NCBI GenBank assembly: GCA_910579155.1
Contig: CAJTTS010000182.1
Location: 1 to 5,128 of the forward strand
Length of the DNA: 5,128 nt
Direction of reading: 5' to 3'
Source: an uncultured Oscillospiraceae bacterium
Lineage (GTDB): Bacteria; Bacillota_A; Clostridia; Oscillospirales; Oscillospiraceae
The notes under the pieces are model-generated. The model saw only the letters and a list, made by a program, of their open reading frames with translations. It did no database searches and had not been told where the DNA came from. Of this stretch, positions 4,888 to 5,128 are shown one piece after another. The first letter of the stretch is position 1; each line of letters begins with the position of its first letter. The position numbers and the translations under genes are program-made.

Positions 4888-4925
4888 TTGTTTCAACCAA
4901 AGGAGGGTCGTTTTTTGAAACAACC
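4886..4925 (+). promoter_or_regulatory. Hairpin framing the ribosome binding site and TTG start of the recombinase
   Basis: GGTTGTTTCAA (4886-4896) pairs perfectly over 11 bp with TTGAAACAACC (4915-4925). The loop holds the ribosome binding site AAGGAGGG (4900-4907), and the right arm holds the TTG start codon (4915-4917). Burying a start codon in an RNA stem is a recognised way to limit translation, which would suit an integrase that must be rarely expressed. Control is inferred from geometry. Confidence 0.55.
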
Positions 4926-5043
4926 GATTTATAACACAGCGCTCTATCTCAGACTCAGCCGCGACGATGAGCAACAGGGGGACAGCGGCAGCATCCAGAC
5001 GCAAGAGAAGATTTGTCAAGGGGGGATTTCACCCAAAAGATGA
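4915..5043 (+). pseudogene. Large serine recombinase (TnpX-like), N-terminal fragment truncated by foreign sequence
   Basis: Large serine recombinases excise and integrate clostridial elements through a phosphoserine-DNA intermediate. The first 33 codons match the N-terminus of the resolvase domain: KQPIYNTALYLRLSRDDEQQ, with Ser15 in YLRLSRDD as the predicted nucleophile, then the conserved SGSIQTQ at 24-30. The start is TTG at 4915, with AAGGAGGG 7-8 bases upstream. The family normally runs about 500-700 residues with recombinase and zinc-ribbon domains. Here the frame loses similarity after QEKI and stops at TGA 5041-5043 after 42 codons. The sequence from about 5015 onward does not resemble a recombinase in any frame I read and begins with a strong hairpin. 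I infer interruption by an inserted element or a rearrangement. The rest of the gene may lie beyond the window. Confidence 0.8.
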
Positions 5044-5128
5044 AATCCCCTATAAACTGGAATTTGAATACCACGATTTTATGAGCGTCTATTGCTCACC
5101 GTGGGTTTTCAATAAAATCCTCCAAAAG
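5015..5128. mobile_element. Unidentified hairpin-rich sequence interrupting the recombinase gene (end of an insertion?)
   Basis: A perfect 10-bp hairpin (GGGGATTTCA 5022-5031 with TGAAATCCCC 5041-5050, 9-base loop) sits immediately at the point where the recombinase frame breaks. A second folded segment follows: 5071-5075 with 5100-5104, enclosing 5082-5086 with 5094-5098. Subterminal hairpins near an end without an obvious terminal inverted repeat are typical of IS200/IS605-type elements, but no transposase can be recognised. One plus-strand frame stays open to the window edge (reading GFHPKDEIPYKLEFEYHDF and onward) and could be the start of a gene of the inserted DNA or chance. The exact junction, between about 5012 and 5022, cannot be fixed from this copy alone. 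Confidence 0.4.

Larger units (their letters stand above)
970..5043 (+). mobile_element. Integrative mobilizable or conjugative element, right-hand module
   Basis: A ParB-like protein, an oriT-like repeat cluster, mobC, a MOBP-type relaxase, a TnpW-like gene and a serine recombinase follow one another on the plus strand. This is the mobilization and integration block known from Tn4451/Tn1549-related clostridial elements. No type IV secretion genes, coupling protein or cargo are visible, so it may be a small mobilizable element or one end of a larger conjugative one. The stated limits are those of the recognised genes, not att sites. The true left end lies somewhere left of 970, and no target duplication could be identified. 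Confidence 0.65.

Noticed and set aside
1..5128. CRISPR array, tRNA or rRNA genes
   Set aside because: No regularly spaced repeats, cloverleaf with a conserved TTCGA-type loop, or rRNA signature was seen on either strand.

Overview
The window looks like DNA from a gut-type Firmicute of class Clostridia. It has strong AGGAGG-type ribosome binding sites, GTG and TTG starts, mixed GC content, a pstS lipoprotein gene, and a conjugative or mobilizable element module of the kind common in Oscillospiraceae and Lachnospiraceae. The taxon is inferred from style and gene content, not from a marker gene.

Left part (1-970). The first 478 bases hold the N-terminal 159 codons of pstS, a phosphate-binding lipoprotein, on the minus strand and running off the left edge. 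Upstream of it lie four Pho-box-like repeats in 11-bp phase, with a -10 element 10 bp beyond the last repeat. Facing away from pstS is a near-consensus sigma-A promoter (TTGACA, 17 bp, TATACT at 628-656). It would transcribe a leader of about 300 nt before the next gene. Bases 710-831 of that leader can fold into one long rod of about 45 base pairs. A second inverted repeat (838-847 with 949-958) ends on the ribosome binding site of the next gene. No convincing gene lies in 479-969.

Middle part (970-2780). A ParB/Srx-domain DNA-binding protein gene carries a perfect 28-bp inverted repeat inside its coding sequence. It is followed by a 52-codon small ORF, then an ATGA-overlapping small gene of about 96 codons that is broken by a +1 frameshift. 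Bases 2378-2778 are non-coding and very rich in inverted repeats. I read 2501-2671 as the likely origin of transfer, followed by an intrinsic terminator at 2721-2759.

Right part (2779-5128). A mobC-type relaxosome accessory gene overlaps by one base a MOBP-type relaxase gene with the HxDxxHxHxH metal-binding motif. These are followed by a small TnpW-like gene without an obvious ATG start. Next is a large serine recombinase gene of the TnpX type whose TTG start lies in a hairpin that presents the ribosome binding site in its loop. The recombinase reading frame collapses after about 33 codons, where unrelated, hairpin-rich DNA begins. This suggests a second insertion or a rearrangement inside the integrase gene.

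Taken together, the ParB-like protein, oriT, MobC, relaxase, TnpW-like protein and recombinase form the maintenance, mobilization and integration functions of an ICE or IME (Tn4451/Tn1549-like gene order). The integrase copy seen here is probably inactive, so the element may be immobilised unless helped in trans. The left boundary of the element is not defined by the sequence; it lies somewhere between the pstS promoter and the ParB-like gene.
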